Positions 1-12,138 of a stretch of DNA of 64,000 bases are shown in pieces. The position numbers and the translations under genes were made by a program. The stretch is from Corbicula japonica (taxonomy: Eukaryota; Mollusca; Bivalvia; Venerida; Cyrenidae): contig JAZAYU010000262.1 in NCBI GenBank assembly GCA_038501625.1, positions 372,001 to 436,000 of the forward strand, in the 5' to 3' direction. Numbering within the stretch: the stretch's first letter is position 1; each line of letters opens with the position of its first letter. The notes under the pieces were generated by a model. It did no database searches and had not been told where the DNA came from. It saw nothing but the letters and a program-made list of their open reading frames with translations.

Positions 1-1529
1 TGAAAGAGACATAAAGTTTTATCTTCCAATCGAAAAAAAAAAAGATTTCAAAATTACAGCCTGTATGAGCACACCTCTTAGCAATATCTTAATACATGTT
101 TTTTGATGGCTGTAAGACTAGATGTTAAAAGAACGGATACTTTAGTAAGTAGTGAAAGAACTGGATTTGGCGATAAATCTTGCTTTCAAATTGTATGTTT
201 TGTGCAATTCAGGCAAACAATCCATGTTAGGGATTTTATCTTGTTTTGGCTCTAAATATTGCAATATGTAGAGTGTCTGTAGCAATACTATCATTCTCTG
301 ATGAAGAAGTAAGAGCATTTCACTTTTAAGCGATTATTTAAAGCATTATCACTTTCAAGCGATTCAGTTTGAATATAAATATAAATCAGAGGTATTTTTT
401 ATTTTTATTGAAAATTAATTGTGTTGATAGTTGGCTTGCTGTTTTTTAACAATACAAACGATAGGTGTTTCAGTATTCTTAAAATAATTAGATACAGCTA
501 GCCGATTCAAAAGTCCTATCTTTAAATATACTTGGAAGAAACAAGCCTAGCTTTCGTTTACATTGTTAACGTTTGCAGTTAAAAGTTATAAACATTTACT
601 AATAGATGTTTTATGTAGAACATGCACTGCATAATATATCTATCGCGCGTATGGACATATATCTACAAAACCCTGCTGCACTAAACTTATAAACTCTTTA
701 TTCGGTCAATCATTTCTATTTCGAGTTTGCGATTTATAAGAAAGGTTAATTGTCACCAATGGACAGCTAATAATTAGGTTTTCATTTAAAGTAAATGTGA
801 CGGCCGCCTGGCAGAAACTTGCGTTTTCATAAAAACGACGTCATCGCAATTATTGACGTCAAAGTGAATAGACTTGAGTATGGCGTCGTCCAGTAATACG
901 AATTGCAAATTCTTGGAGATTTCATGTAATGATTAATAGAAGAATATACTCCTGAAAATAGTGCGAGTGGCATGTATATTTTATCGTAATTTATCGAATA
1001 AGTTCAAAATGAAATAAACGGATATATGCAAAAAGTATGTTTTACTCGAGTGTTATCGTTTATGTGAATGATTGAAAAAAAATGTAGGTATTGCGATTGT
1101 TTATTAGAATGTGACAGGGACTGCAATGAAATAAAAGCAATGGCAACAATTTTCTCACAGAAGCGATCAATTGTGTATAGTGTGTACGTTTACGTTTAAA
1201 GTAGTAAAGAGGTTGAGATTTAATATGTGTACGGGTACGTGTACGCTACAAGTTCACTTACACGACACTGTTTTTTATGAAATTCGTTTGAGAAAAGTTA
1301 CTTGTAATAGTACGTGTAATTGTAATTTTCCAAAGTAAGATTTACTTCTAGTCCTTCTAGTCCTTAAAGTAAAGTACATTATCGATACATTCACAGAAGT
1401 TTATGTAACAGACAAGAATATTTAAAGCTGGTTTCTCAGCAAAAAGTTTTCGCCATGTTCTATTGATCAATTGTTAGTTTGAATTCGCATCTTCCTGACA
1501 TAATATCCTTCCTAGTTATCTGAATAGAG
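1..1529. repeat. 1.53-kb direct repeat, copy A
   Basis: This block recurs at 15,996-17,524 in the same orientation with a constant offset of 15,995. Reading the two copies side by side I saw one difference (C at 140, A at 16,135), including through homopolymer runs. It starts at the window edge, so its left boundary is unknown. Its right boundary is the 9-bp word TGAATAGAG at 1,521-1,529. I see no coding exon. It does not start with TG and end with CA, so it is not an obvious LTR. It is either a recent segmental duplication or an assembly duplicate. Confidence 0.95.
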
Positions 1530-2301
1530 AGGCAAAAACTCATAACGCATAGAGATTTTACTTTCTTCACAATTTATAATGTAGGGACACTGATCTAGGA
1601 ATTCATCGGTTTACCACAAGGCAACATGCTAACAACCTACGATCATATGAACAAGATACCACAGACTATCGGAGAAACATAGACCCGCAGGTTGTTCTAC
1701 ATGCTTGTGTCTTCGGATGTTACATATTTGTACTCCATCATTTTACAAGATAAAGTACCCGTGCTTGTAAAGAAGGGTTGATCATCAGATCTGTATTATA
1801 ATGAAACATTTTTATAACCTCTATCACTCGTCCTGAAATCCAATAACTTTACATTTAATGAGGAACACTACGGTAACCTTAAGAAAAGAGCTTTGAAAAA
1901 AACGTTACTAGTTCGCAAAGAACATTCGTCAAACGGTTTATGACATCAATACCTAGCGATAAAATACTGGCGCGTAGAATTATTATACATGTCTCTTGAA
2001 TTTATTCAACGTCACTTCAATGCATTATGAACAAAGAATCTCGCCGGCCATTTTCGTATTTGAAGTAAATAAGGTTGCCAGGACCTGCTGTAATGTAGAT
2101 GACTTTATTTATCGCATCTTACATCTTACTGAAAAAGTACTTACTAGTTCGGTCATCGTTATCATAAACTTTGCATACCCGAGCATTAACAATGTCATGG
2201 CAAGGGGCTAATCCGGTATTACATCGAAGAGGGACCAAAAGCCATACCTCCCCATAAAAATCAAAGCAAAGAGGCATTCTGATTTGTGCTTCTTCTTGCC
2301 T
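1530..2301. mobile_element. 772-bp insertion with 9-bp target-site duplication
   Basis: The segment is flanked by TGAATAGAG on both sides (1,521-1,529 and 2,302-2,310). Its ends are short inverted repeats: AGGCAA on the left and TTGCCT on the right. The duplicate block at 17,516-17,529 reads TGAATAGAG directly followed by TGACA, as on the right of the insertion, so it looks like the empty site. An 8-9 bp duplication with terminal inverted repeats fits a Mutator-like or hAT-like non-autonomous element. The alternative is deletion of this segment from the other copy by recombination between the 9-bp repeats. No transposase is visible. Confidence 0.6.
2035..2150 (+). pseudogene. Very diverged Penelope-like RT fragment
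   Basis: The open frame in the insertion reads ARTCCNVDDF and then LTEKVL, where the better copy at 39.1-39.8 kb has SRACNDVNDF and then ITEKLL with equal spacing. The match covers only about 40 residues after the catalytic core. It is much more diverged than any other copy in the window and carries no catalytic motif. It could be a captured fragment inside a DNA transposon, or a chance resemblance. Confidence 0.4.
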
Positions 2302-2315
2302 TGAATAGAGTGACA

Positions 2316-5300
2316 ATATGAACGTTTTACTTTTTTACCTTTTTTCATTTTTTAAAATTAAAACAACAACAATTAAACATTTTTAAACATGACATCAGTG
2401 CATTTGTATTTGCATTGTATCATTTGGGTTTTTAAAAGAGTACAAAAGAGGTCGATGCATACTTTTCCACAATTCGACTCCGCAATGCAGCCAAACAAAA
2501 GCTAATTCCATTTCCATAAAAAATGTATTTATGCGTACTCAGGATACATGTAGTACGGTGATTTAAGCAAACTGAGTTTTGATGCTGGGAGTGCACAGTC
2601 GCAAACATCATTTGTTTAAACTATCAGTTTAGGATGAGAATCTGATAAAAATATTTGTAATGGCTTAAAATGAAATTTTGCGCTTTTGAACAATATACTT
2701 TAAACTTTATTAATTGCACAGTGGCGTTTATGAGTCCTTTGTAAAGTTAGCTTTCGTAAATGTATTAAATGACTGTCAGACAGTGTATTTTTCGTTTTCA
2801 TGTGACTTGTATCCATGTAATCATCAACGATTCGGATTCGCAAAAATCAAGAACGTCTGATTGTCATTTATTGATTGCAGTACTGTTGATCTAGTGCAAA
2901 AAGTACAATCATTATGTATGTATAATATGAACTAAGGCACTGCCTCTTATCGAGCTCTAGCTTTAATAATGTCGGATAATGATTTATAATGTCATGTATT
3001 TGGCCAAAATATTAAACAAATTAATTGTGTCTAACATTTGTTAGCCTACTCATGCATGATATAATTAATAATATGTGATTTTTTGAAAGAATTAAAGTCT
3101 GCATCAACTTTCTCTGAATTCAGCTGCACAACTGGCAATCTGACTTTTACTAAACATTTGGATTTTTTAATGTGTAAAACACAAAGGCTTCTTGCAATAA
3201 TTTTACAACCCAAATGTTTTCCATTACCTCAATATTGAATTTTGACAAATTCTTCATTGATACATGTAATTTCTAATAATTATGCCACATTGTGTGTGAA
3301 AATTAATATAATATTGACTGAAAAATATATTTTATTTTTTAGAATGTTACCTAGATTACACTTGAATTTGTAACATGCAATTGCACAAAATTGTGCCATA
3401 TCAAAAATATATATCGTATTAAGTTATCTAGACCTAAAAAGTAATGTTTTTATATACATCACAAAAACACCACATTGAGACTTCATTATGCAGTGTGATA
3501 CATCATCTAGATTTTGGGGTATATTTGTATAAATGTCATTTGAAAATATTAGCAGAAATAACAATGCCATAGTAATTTTCAGTTATTAACAACAGTGATC
3601 TTGAAGCTATAGATGCTATGTGAAAAATATTGCGACAATATGTTACATATTTGAGCCAAGTTACTTGAATGTGCATGATAGAGTTACTCTTTAAGTTGAA
3701 AAATAGTTCAGCTATTGGGCCAAAATAGATGAAATAATCTTAATTAATTAAATATAAACATGTACAATGTCATGTAGTCTGATTATCCATATGTAACACT
3801 CATTTACAGGTCTTAGTAACTGATTTGAAACAAAATGCTTCCTTATATCTATTTTCTTTACCAAACGAATTGCGGTTGCCAATCAAATCGTGCATTAAAA
3901 ATGTTGTTGGTCCATTTTTTAAATGTATATTAAGAACAATGTTAGGAGAACTCAGATTATTGTAAAAATATTTTAAACCTGGGAACACATCAATTGGCAA
4001 TAAAAATGTCATTATTCATAACCACTTTTGGATCTCTGTCTGGTAAGTATTTTATACATGTAATACATATATATTGGAAATGTGAATTTAAAATTCTGAA
4101 GCTCATTCCAGTTGGCATTGTATTGATTTTATATTTTTTATTGCAGAAAGGTAGGCAGACCTACTGTAAAATAGGTAAATTTCTCGTAAAAATGTACTAT
4201 ATATTAAAAAGTGTAAACTTCTCTACTGTTACAACTGCTAAAACATAAACATACAAAAGAAAAAAATCATTTTTTTATTATTAGTGCAACTTAAGTTTTC
4301 TGTGTAAAAGTCCAGCTTAAGCAGATCCAAGTACCGATATTTTCAGATTTTCATAAGTATTTAAAGAGGCCAAAAACCCACTGAAATGGCAAGAAATGTT
4401 TTTCTTCCTCTTCACAGCAATCTACATTTTTGTTTCCAAAATTTAAATGATTATGAAAGGTTTGATTATTTTATTTTCTAAAACACTATTTGTTGATGCT
4501 GAACCAATTTAGTGACACCATGCTTATTCAAACAAAATTTGCAAAAAAAACACACAAAAGAACAAAACAAAAACAGACACCTTGTAAATAGTGTATTTGA
4601 TTATACATGTACCTCACATACATATTTTGACTGTGAAATCATGTTGAAATGTGCACATGACAGAAAATATGGTAATAATAGCTTTTAATTCCCAAAATGA
4701 GCACTAACTTGATAGTTGAATCTTTTCTTGGCACACAAGTAGTCTGCTTTCTGGTCAAACCTTTTGGTCCCAACTGATAATATCATGTGGAGATTAACCC
4801 TTTCCTCCATGTACACACCTTTATGGCATGGAAGAACTGTGTAGATTTACATCAGCCAGTTACATCCATGATGTCTGATCTGGATCTGCAATGTTCACTT
4901 GTTTAAATCATAAGGTAATTTCGAACCAAACAGTAATTAGTGCAGATCCTGATCAGATGGCACAGATTATTTTTTTTTATATTTTGGCGAAATACATGGC
5001 AGATTGCCCTAAATGTATGAGATTTCAGGTTTTATAAATTTTATAGACAATAATTTGCTCAAAATTTGTTAGCCTACTCATGCATGATAAAATAATGTGA
5101 TTTTTGAAGGTATCATGTCAATAGGCCACAAGTCATTTCAGGTAGTACTTGTAAGTCTAGTGTATATGACAATCACTGTAAAGAGTTAGTGTATTTTTTA
5201 GATTTACATAAGCTTTTAACAATAGTATCATTGTTAAATTGATATCTAAAATTGTGCTTGTCATCCTGAAAATCAAGAACAAATAAAAACATCATCTGAT

Positions 5301-6578
5301 TGTCATATTTTTTTAAATTGGACTGTAGTAAAAAGTAAATTAATATTTGTTATAGTCATAATCTGTTCCCTACACCTACTAAGGTGTTGATTCAATCAGT
5401 TTTGTCAGGGTGTCACATTGTTATATAAGATCACAATTTACAACACTTGCAGTAACAGTCACTCAGAGGCGCTAATGCAACCAAAGGTGTCATATTTAAT
5501 AAATAAATGAATTTATTTCTAAACCAATCTCCGTGTTGGACATTGCAAAATACACAGCTTGTGTTGCAACTGCATCAATATTAGAGTCTGTGCTAGTGTA
5601 GACCAAGTGACTTGTGATACACATCACAAGAACATATTGACACATAAATGTTGTTAATTGTAATTCTGATAAATTATTTTACAACTTATTTTGTTCATAT
5701 AAATTTTTTTACATTAATCTATGTTAATTTCTTTTTTGTTTAAATTGCTATCCCAAAAAAAAGAAATAATTATAATGTTCTTTTCTTTTGTTGCAACATT
5801 TTGTCAATTGCTTTCCCACCTGTTTAGTTATGATAGTCTTGGACAAAAATCTGGAAAAAGTGCATGTTGGATTGTACAAAATGTCCAATCAATTAAGCAA
5901 CTTGAAGCAAAAATATTTTATAAACCATCATAAGCTGACTTAGAAAAACACCATGCATCTGATTTTTCCGTCACTGGGCCTTATGCTCCATTGAATTTAA
6001 AGGCCTAATAATCCTCTGACAAGCTACCCGTTCAGTAGTTTTCAACTTGATTTCCTGTCAGTGAGTCTCTAAAATGGTCGATTGCTAGTATTGCTATTGG
6101 TTACAACTAACGACAACCTACTCTCTAAACTAACGATTTATTGAATTTTTTTTGCTTTCCAAAATGCTAGTCCGAAAATGATGCTAACGAATAATAAGTT
6201 TTAATTTTTAAAGATATTTTGCAATTAGCGATTTATTAAAATAAGGCCAATAAACAAAATTAGTTCAAACAATACTTTGCCGTAAGTTTTTACCGGTCAG
6301 GTTTTTTCCCGTGTTTACATTGCCTAATGCTTTGCTCAGCCGGTAACCAGCGCAAAATTGGAGAACATCGAAAAAAAACAACCTGTCAGTGAATGGGCAT
6401 TCCTGCGACCTTAAGACGAGCTTAACTCTCGGGTCGCTTAGCGACCCGAGCTAGAGCTCGATATAAGCTCGTACTGACGTGATGTATTTTGTATCAGCTC
6501 CAACAGGTACTGATTACTCCTTAAATGTGTAAACAAACACTGAATACTCTTTTGCTCTAAATCCGAGTACAAAAGTTA
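2316..6578. other. AT-rich stretch without recognised genes
   Basis: Only short open frames with no recognisable product occur here. Segments near 3,030-3,080 and 5,060-5,110 share a word of more than 20 bases (GTTAGCCTACTCATGCATGA lies inside it) and related flanks, so parts of this stretch are old dispersed repeats. No gene, RNA or intact element is supported. Confidence 0.6.
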
Positions 6579-6579
6579 A

Positions 6580-6795
6580 GTGTGAGGTTTGTGCACCCTA
6601 GAACCTGTTTTAAACCCCCAGTGGCAATTTGATTTGCCACTGACCGTTTCATTTTTGTTTATTGTTAGTGGTGTCTTTTTTGAAACTGGTCATTTTATTA
6701 ACCATGCTCTCTCCCCCTCTCTTCTACTTGACTGTGTGGGGAGGCTGTTTTTTTCTGAATGTGGCGATTCCTGATATGCATATTTCACCTTTCTA
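6580..6795 (+). mobile_element. Penelope-like 3'-end fragment
   Basis: It contains the 3' non-coding tail of the family seen complete at 38.2-39.9 kb: the GTGAGGTTTGTGCACCCTAG segment, the CAGTGGCAA...TTGCCACTG stem-loop, a pyrimidine-rich stretch and the terminal TGTGTGGGGAGGCTG...GATATGCATATTTCAC end. All coding sequence is missing, as expected of a 5'-truncated retrocopy. Confidence 0.8.
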
Positions 6796-8106
6796 TACTA
6801 ATGTTCTAATTTCAAGTGTCATTGATTTACGAAGGCATGAGACTATTGTATCAACAATCATTTTATTGATAAAAAGAACATTTATATTTGAAAAATTATA
6901 AAAATTCATTATTTATGTTATCTGTGCTGAACGTGAATCTTTTTATTGTTTAGAAATTTCGTTAAACTTTCATTTTCGATATCAGCTATCATGGTGTTAT
7001 TGAATGTTGCCTTAATAAACTATTTTAGACGACACACTGTAAAAAAGCCATTTACTCTTTAATTTGAATAAAAAAGCTGGTTTCGATTTAATTTACATCA
7101 TGTACTGTAACATCAATGTTTATGGGCATGAAACGATGTAGATGAATTTCTACGTACAATATTCAGATGCATATATTGTTTATATCCAAGCAGCGTATAA
7201 CCTAGTAACCTAGGTGAAGAATAAACGATCTTAAAGTAAACATATTATTTAATAATGGTGGAAATAACATGTTAACACTTTTCAGATCATAACACCTTTT
7301 CAATTTCAAGGTACAAAACTTTAAGTTAATATTTTCTTACACCAAATTAAAAATGATAAAAATGACAGAGTGCTATACTTTCCTGTCGTCCTTATTGATT
7401 TATTATTTCGTATTTATTCTTTTCCTCCGTATACGAAGGATGTTCAATATATAATAAGACTGTCCTAATATTTGTTTTATTCTGAAGTAACATAGAACAC
7501 ATTTTGGTATCATTATTAAATATAACATAGCCTTGATCAGAATACCGGCATTGGTCGAAAATTTCCCCATATCAAACTTAAATTACTCACTCTGTTAGAG
7601 TGTGATTACTCACTCTGTTAGAGTGAGTATATCAATTATTCTCTAATGTTCTATACATCACATTATCAACAACAACACCATATTAAGGAATAAAGTTTCC
7701 ATAGTAAAGAGATACAAAGTTTGCATAAATTTTCTTGATTTTCATGTAATAGCGCTGCATGAATGTAGTCTAATACAGAGACATCACACTGAATCTACCA
7801 GTGCATGAATATATTAAGTTATTATGTTGGTTTCTTTTGACATTTTACTTCATGAATACACCCTTTATCACATAAGTAACCAGTGTATAATTATCCAGTT
7901 CAGCAGGCTTATCTGTGCAGTTTGATCAGGTTCTATACTGCTAACGTTTAGATTTATTAGTTTATTTCTGGCCAAGAAGTTACAGTTCAGATCAAGATCA
8001 GACCCCAAATATGTTCAGCTGACGTGGAACTCTACTGTTTTCCATGTAATAAAAAAGTCTCCGAAGAGTAAGTCAAGAGTCAGGATACATGAAGTAATTA
8101 TCAGAG
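6796..8106. other. AT-rich stretch without recognised genes
   Basis: No coding exon is recognised. It contains the duplicated palindrome described separately at 7,585-7,628. A segment near 7,900-7,990 resembles a dispersed repeat I associate from memory with bivalve genomes; this was not checked. Confidence 0.5.
7585..7628. repeat. Duplicated short palindrome
   Basis: ACTCACTCTGTTAGAGTG occurs at 7,585-7,602 and again at 7,608-7,625. Each copy contains the near-palindrome CACTCTGTTAGAGTG, and the second is extended to ACTCACTC...GAGTGAGT. Two adjacent small hairpins are possible. No function can be assigned. Confidence 0.7.
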
Positions 8107-8705
8107 CATAAAAATCAATGTATTTGAAAAAAATTCATTTTAAGTGTCTACATATTTTTAATGAATTTTGACTGTCAACAAATCGATTTATTAAATTATT
8201 CTTGAAAGTAAATTAATTGGCTGTTGCATTTAATATTTCAGGAAAACAGCTTCACATGGAATGTTGTGGGGAGATCCGTTTAACAGTTCTAGACATTAGA
8301 GGGAGCATACAGCCTACATACTTATTACTTCCACCACTAATTCCTGCAATAGAAGGTGTTGTTTGGGAAGTTTATGTCAATGAACAAGAAAAAGAATTGT
8401 CAATACAATTATACTATGTGATTGTGATACAAAACACGTTTTACTGTAGACCTCATTGTCGAACAGTAACTGAACAACACCATCAGTATAATTTTGTTAT
8501 GAATATTATTTGTTGTGTAATGCACCTTGCATTTTGATCACATTTTTTGCTGTTTAATTTAGAGTTTGCAGGCAAACTGGTGTATTTAACGTCTCACCGG
8601 ATTCTTTCAAACTTCACAGAAGAATTGACCTCATTAAGATATATTGTTTAATCTTAAAACCTTGACCAGTTTTGTTTCAAAAGTAAAACAGCAACTGATA
8701 ACTTT
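8107..8705 (+). repeat. Dispersed repeat with exon-like core, copy 1
   Basis: It aligns over its length with 40,543-42,020. Both copies share a pyrimidine-poor lead ending TTTAATATTTCAG and then a conserved segment whose open frame reads KQLHMECC...LTVLD...GSIQPTY. Both then share a tail including TTGACCAGTTTTG. Copy 1 lacks the MITE that interrupts copy 2 and so preserves its TA target at 8,642-8,643. The acceptor-like CAG and the partly conserved frame suggest a captured exon or a transposon fragment. I do not recognise the protein, and copy 2 is shorter and diverged. Confidence 0.65.
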
Positions 8706-9117
8706 AAATAAACTGTACTAGAACAATAGCAAAACATGTTTCTCCCAGTGACTACAAAAGGAAAATTTGACATTCATGTTTCCATTGTTTATAACTATTG
8801 TTCTAGTAGAGTTTATCGAACTAAATTCTAAGACATTGTTAACCTTGATACAGACAACCTTCCTGTGACTGTAGTTTATTACTATGATGGATAATTTGGA
8901 AGTTTGGACTCCCGGCAATAAGGCTACACTCAGTGAGAAAAATTGTTTCATATTTCTAATTTTTTTTATAATTCCTGATTGACCTGTAACATGTATATGC
9001 CCTATAATTGATATCTGAAGTAATAAAAAGATTTATAATTATTAAATAACATGAATTTTATGAAAATAGGTCACCACACTCCCCCCACTTTAACAGAATA
9101 TTGTGACAAATGATATC

Positions 9118-9302
9118 ACCTTAAATCAAGGAAGTTTGCTTGCTTTTCTGCTTATCGGCGGCAAAACTTGCAAAAGGTTCTACTCAATCCGCGACATCGA
9201 CAACCATGTCTCAAAAGTTTTTCCGTAATGCACAAATTACGTAAATTGAAATCATTCACATCGTTGCAAGCTCTTGAAATGCGAACAAGTAATTTTCCGA
9301 CT
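9118..9302 (-). pseudogene. Rearranged Penelope-like RT fragment
   Basis: Two pieces of the family's RT coding region are joined directly. One matches about 39,660-39,690, the other about 39,385-39,520 (GCAAGCTCTTGAAA...GCGAACAAG), so the sequence between them is missing and the order is changed. No frame is preserved. It is a dead relic. Confidence 0.75.
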
Positions 9303-9630
9303 GAGAGGGCATAGTTTTAAAGGACATTCAGAACATTGACATTATGACAATTTTTGGACATATAATTTATTTAAAAATATTTTTATTGTAGCAGTTTCTG
9401 AGCAAATCGTATTTACGACAACAAAATTTCTAGTTCAAGTGAAATTAATAAATGCATCAACATACAAATTAGTTGCTTACCGTCTTTTTACGCTCAACGA
9501 CCTGATCTTCGGACCCAACTAGATCTACATAATGTTAGTGTTGGTTATTAATACTATGTTTAAGCATCGCCTGTCTGCTAAGTTTTATAAATACGAATCG
9601 ACTGTGAAAAGTTCTATGAGCTACGACGCT

Positions 9631-9710
9631 TTCATATTTGAACATATTCATCTAATTTGTCGATTCATACTTAAACATATTCATCTAATTTGCCTATTCA
9701 TACTTAAACA
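9631..9710. repeat. 33-bp minisatellite, 2.4 units
   Basis: Units run 9,631-9,663, 9,664-9,696 and a partial 9,697-9,710, built on TTCATACTTAAACATATTC plus ATCTAATTTG. The same array recurs 1,174 bp downstream. Because the unit is a multiple of three, an open frame with a repeating 11-residue pattern results; this is not evidence for a protein. Confidence 0.85.
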
Positions 9711-9821
9711 ACTGCGTTATTTCTACACGTCTGAATAAAATAATAAATAGTAGTAAGTATACAAGAAACATGATCATGTACATAAATGTCATTTTCCGGT
9801 TAACGTTTCCTTTATATATAT

Positions 9822-9889
9822 AGACTTGAGTTTAAAGACGGATGATTGATTGCTCGAGCAATCAAACACCAGTCTTTAAACTCAAGTCT
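9822..9889. repeat. 68-bp nested palindrome
   Basis: AGACTTGAGTTTAAAGAC at 9,822-9,839 is perfectly complementary to 9,872-9,889. The loop contains a perfect 16-bp palindrome, GATTGCTCGAGCAATC, at 9,848-9,863. The second copy is at 10,996-11,063. A very short foldback element or a cruciform-prone site fits. Confidence 0.9.
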
Positions 9890-10033
9890 TTCTTTTTGCA
9901 TGGGTCTTCGGACCAGGTAGCATGGTCTAAATTAGCCGTTTCGTCTGGAGTGTAATTTCAGTGTTAACCGGTGTTCAGACTGAACAGCTCAAGTTTGGAA
10001 GATTATAATATTTCGGTCATTATGATTACCGTT

Positions 10034-10058
10034 AATAATAATAATAATAATAATAATA

Positions 10059-10117
<59 letters not shown>
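10034..10117. repeat. Inverted triplet microsatellite (AAT)9(ATT)19
   Basis: Nine AAT triplets pass directly into about nineteen ATT triplets, so the tract can fold on itself. The second copy at 11,208-11,291 has the same length. Translated it gives a poly-Asn/poly-Tyr run that should not be taken as a gene. Confidence 0.95.
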
Positions 10118-10600
10118 CAAATTGTAAATACAAAGTCTATACAAAATCATTCTTAAATTCTCTCACTTACTGATTCACACTGTACATAAAGCCTGAACTT
10201 CAGTTTGTAACTTGAATACATTCACATTAGGCGGCGAGTAGAGGAAGACAAATAAAACATGAAAACCCACGCTTACGTAATTTTTTTTCTGGGTTACACA
10301 TTCCCTCCATTCAGGAAACTGGCTCTTAACATTTAAATTTATAAACTTCGGTATCAATATTTAAGACAATTACCCGAAAACATGTATCCAAAAAACGTTA
10401 AAAGATTATGTGCATTTATAAACAATAAACAAGCAAGTATAGTGCTTTGAAACGAAAATTAAAATACTATTAGCAACTTAAAACAAAATTATGGTATAGA
10501 GTAAATCAGTTGGTGCAAATACTAAAAACCTTCAGTCAAGTAAATTCAGGTCCATTCGGTTAACTTAAATATTCAGTAAAATAATTAAATATCCCGTAAA

Positions 10601-11232
10601 TTTCTAGTTCAAGTGAAATTAATAAATGCATCAACATACAAATTAGTTGCTTACCGTCTTTTTACGCTCAACGACCTGATCTTCGGACCCAACTAGATCT
10701 ACATAATGTTAGTGTTGGTTATTAATACTATGTTTAAGCATCGCCTGTCTGCTAAGTTTTATAAATACGAATCGACTGTGAAAAGTTCTATGAGCTACGA
10801 CGCTTTCATATTTGAACATATTCATCTAATTTGTCGATTCATACTTAAACATATTCATCTAATTTGCCTATTCATACTTAAACAACTGCGTTATTTCTAC
10901 ACGTCTGAATAAAATAATAAATAGTAGTAAGTATACAAGAAACATGATCATGTACATAAATGTCATTTTCCGGTTAACGTTTCCTTTATATATATAGACT
11001 TGAGTTTAAAGACGGATGATTGATTGCTCGAGCAATCAAACACCAGTCTTTAAACTCAAGTCTTTCTTTTTGCATGGGTCTTCGGACCAGGTAGCATGGT
11101 CTAAATTAGCCGTTTCGTCTGGAGTGTAATTTCAGTGTTAACCGGTGTTCAGACTGAACAGCTCAAGTTTGGAAGATTATAATATTTCGGTCATTATGAT
11201 TACCGTTAATAATAATAATAATAATAATAATA

Positions 11233-11291
<59 letters not shown>

Positions 11292-11774
11292 CAAATTGTA
11301 AATACAAAGTCTATACAAAATCATTCTTAAATTCTCTCACTTACTGATTCACACTGTACATAAAGCCTGAACTTCAGTTTGTAACTTGAATACATTCACA
11401 TTAGGCGGCGAGTAGAGGAAGACAAATAAAACATGAAAACCCACGCTTACGTAATTTTTTTTCTGGGTTACACATTCCCTCCATTCAGGAAACTGGCTCT
11501 TAACATTTAAATTTATAAACTTCGGTATCAATATTTAAGACAATTACCCGAAAACATGTATCCAAAAAACGTTAAAAGATTATGTGCATTTATAAACAAT
11601 AAACAAGCAAGTATAGTGCTTTGAAACGAAAATTAAAATACTATTAGCAACTTAAAACAAAATTATGGTATAGAGTAAATCAGTTGGTGCAAATACTAAA
11701 AACCTTCAGTCAAGTAAATTCAGGTCCATTCGGTTAACTTAAATATTCAGTAAAATAATTAAATATCCCGTAAA
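10601..11774. repeat. 1,174-bp tandem duplication, unit 2
   Basis: Second, apparently identical unit. It ends at CCCGTAAA (11,774), after which the sequence departs into unique DNA. Equal length of the microsatellite in both units argues for a very young event or an assembly artefact. Confidence 0.95.
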
Positions 11775-11924
11775 CAAGGATAAAACTAAAAATATATAGA
11801 CTGAGTTAAATTCTAGTAATCACGCCTTAAGTATCCAATAAGTAGATTGGACAGATCTAAACATATAAATATCTCGCAATCTGGCTTGATTCCCGCTCCG
11901 ACAGGTGTTACTTACTTAACATAC

Positions 11925-12138
11925 CTGCGTAGTGGGCGCAGCCGCCTGCCCGAGCGCGATCTTTCAGAGCAGGAACAGAAACGTTTGTGGCAGAGCTGGA
12001 CTCAACACCTGATATGAGATCAGAGTCCACACTCACAGTAGGCACCTAAGTTCGGGATTGGGGTTTGGTTGAGCGATGTCAGGTATGCTCTCAGGTACAG
12101 CAAATGACTGTGAGGACGGGTAAAATGTATCTCCTGAC
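11925..12138 (-). pseudogene. Candidate exon of unknown gene, frame broken
   Basis: On the minus strand a segment clearly richer in G+C than its surroundings lies between an acceptor (CTGATTCCAG, exon from 12,138) and a donor (GCAG followed by GTATGTTA, exon end 11,925). One frame reads SGDTFYPSSQSFAVPESIPD and onward and meets a TGA. The rest continues in another frame as VSVDSDLISGVESSSATNVS and onward. Both parts are rich in Ser, Pro and Ala with gene-like codons. One frameshift would join them. I do not recognise the product. It may be a pseudogene exon, a real exon with a sequencing error, or two small exons. Confidence 0.3.

Larger units (their letters stand above)
9427..10600. repeat. 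1,174-bp tandem duplication, unit 1
   Basis: Unit 1 is followed immediately by unit 2 (10,601-11,774). Every feature compared lies exactly 1,174 bp apart and I found no difference, even in the triplet microsatellite. The junction shows three bases of microhomology (AAA before 9,427, at 10,598-10,600 and at 11,772-11,774). The unit contains a nested palindrome, a 33-bp minisatellite and an inverted triplet microsatellite. The short open frames inside are repeat-derived and not credible genes. Confidence 0.95.

Noticed and set aside
7585..7628. CRISPR-like array
   Set aside because: Two palindromic units with a few bases between them in an animal genome; no spacers and no array.
9971..10156. 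Open frame with poly-Asn and poly-Tyr
   Set aside because: It is the translated triplet microsatellite (same for the copy at 11,145-11,330).
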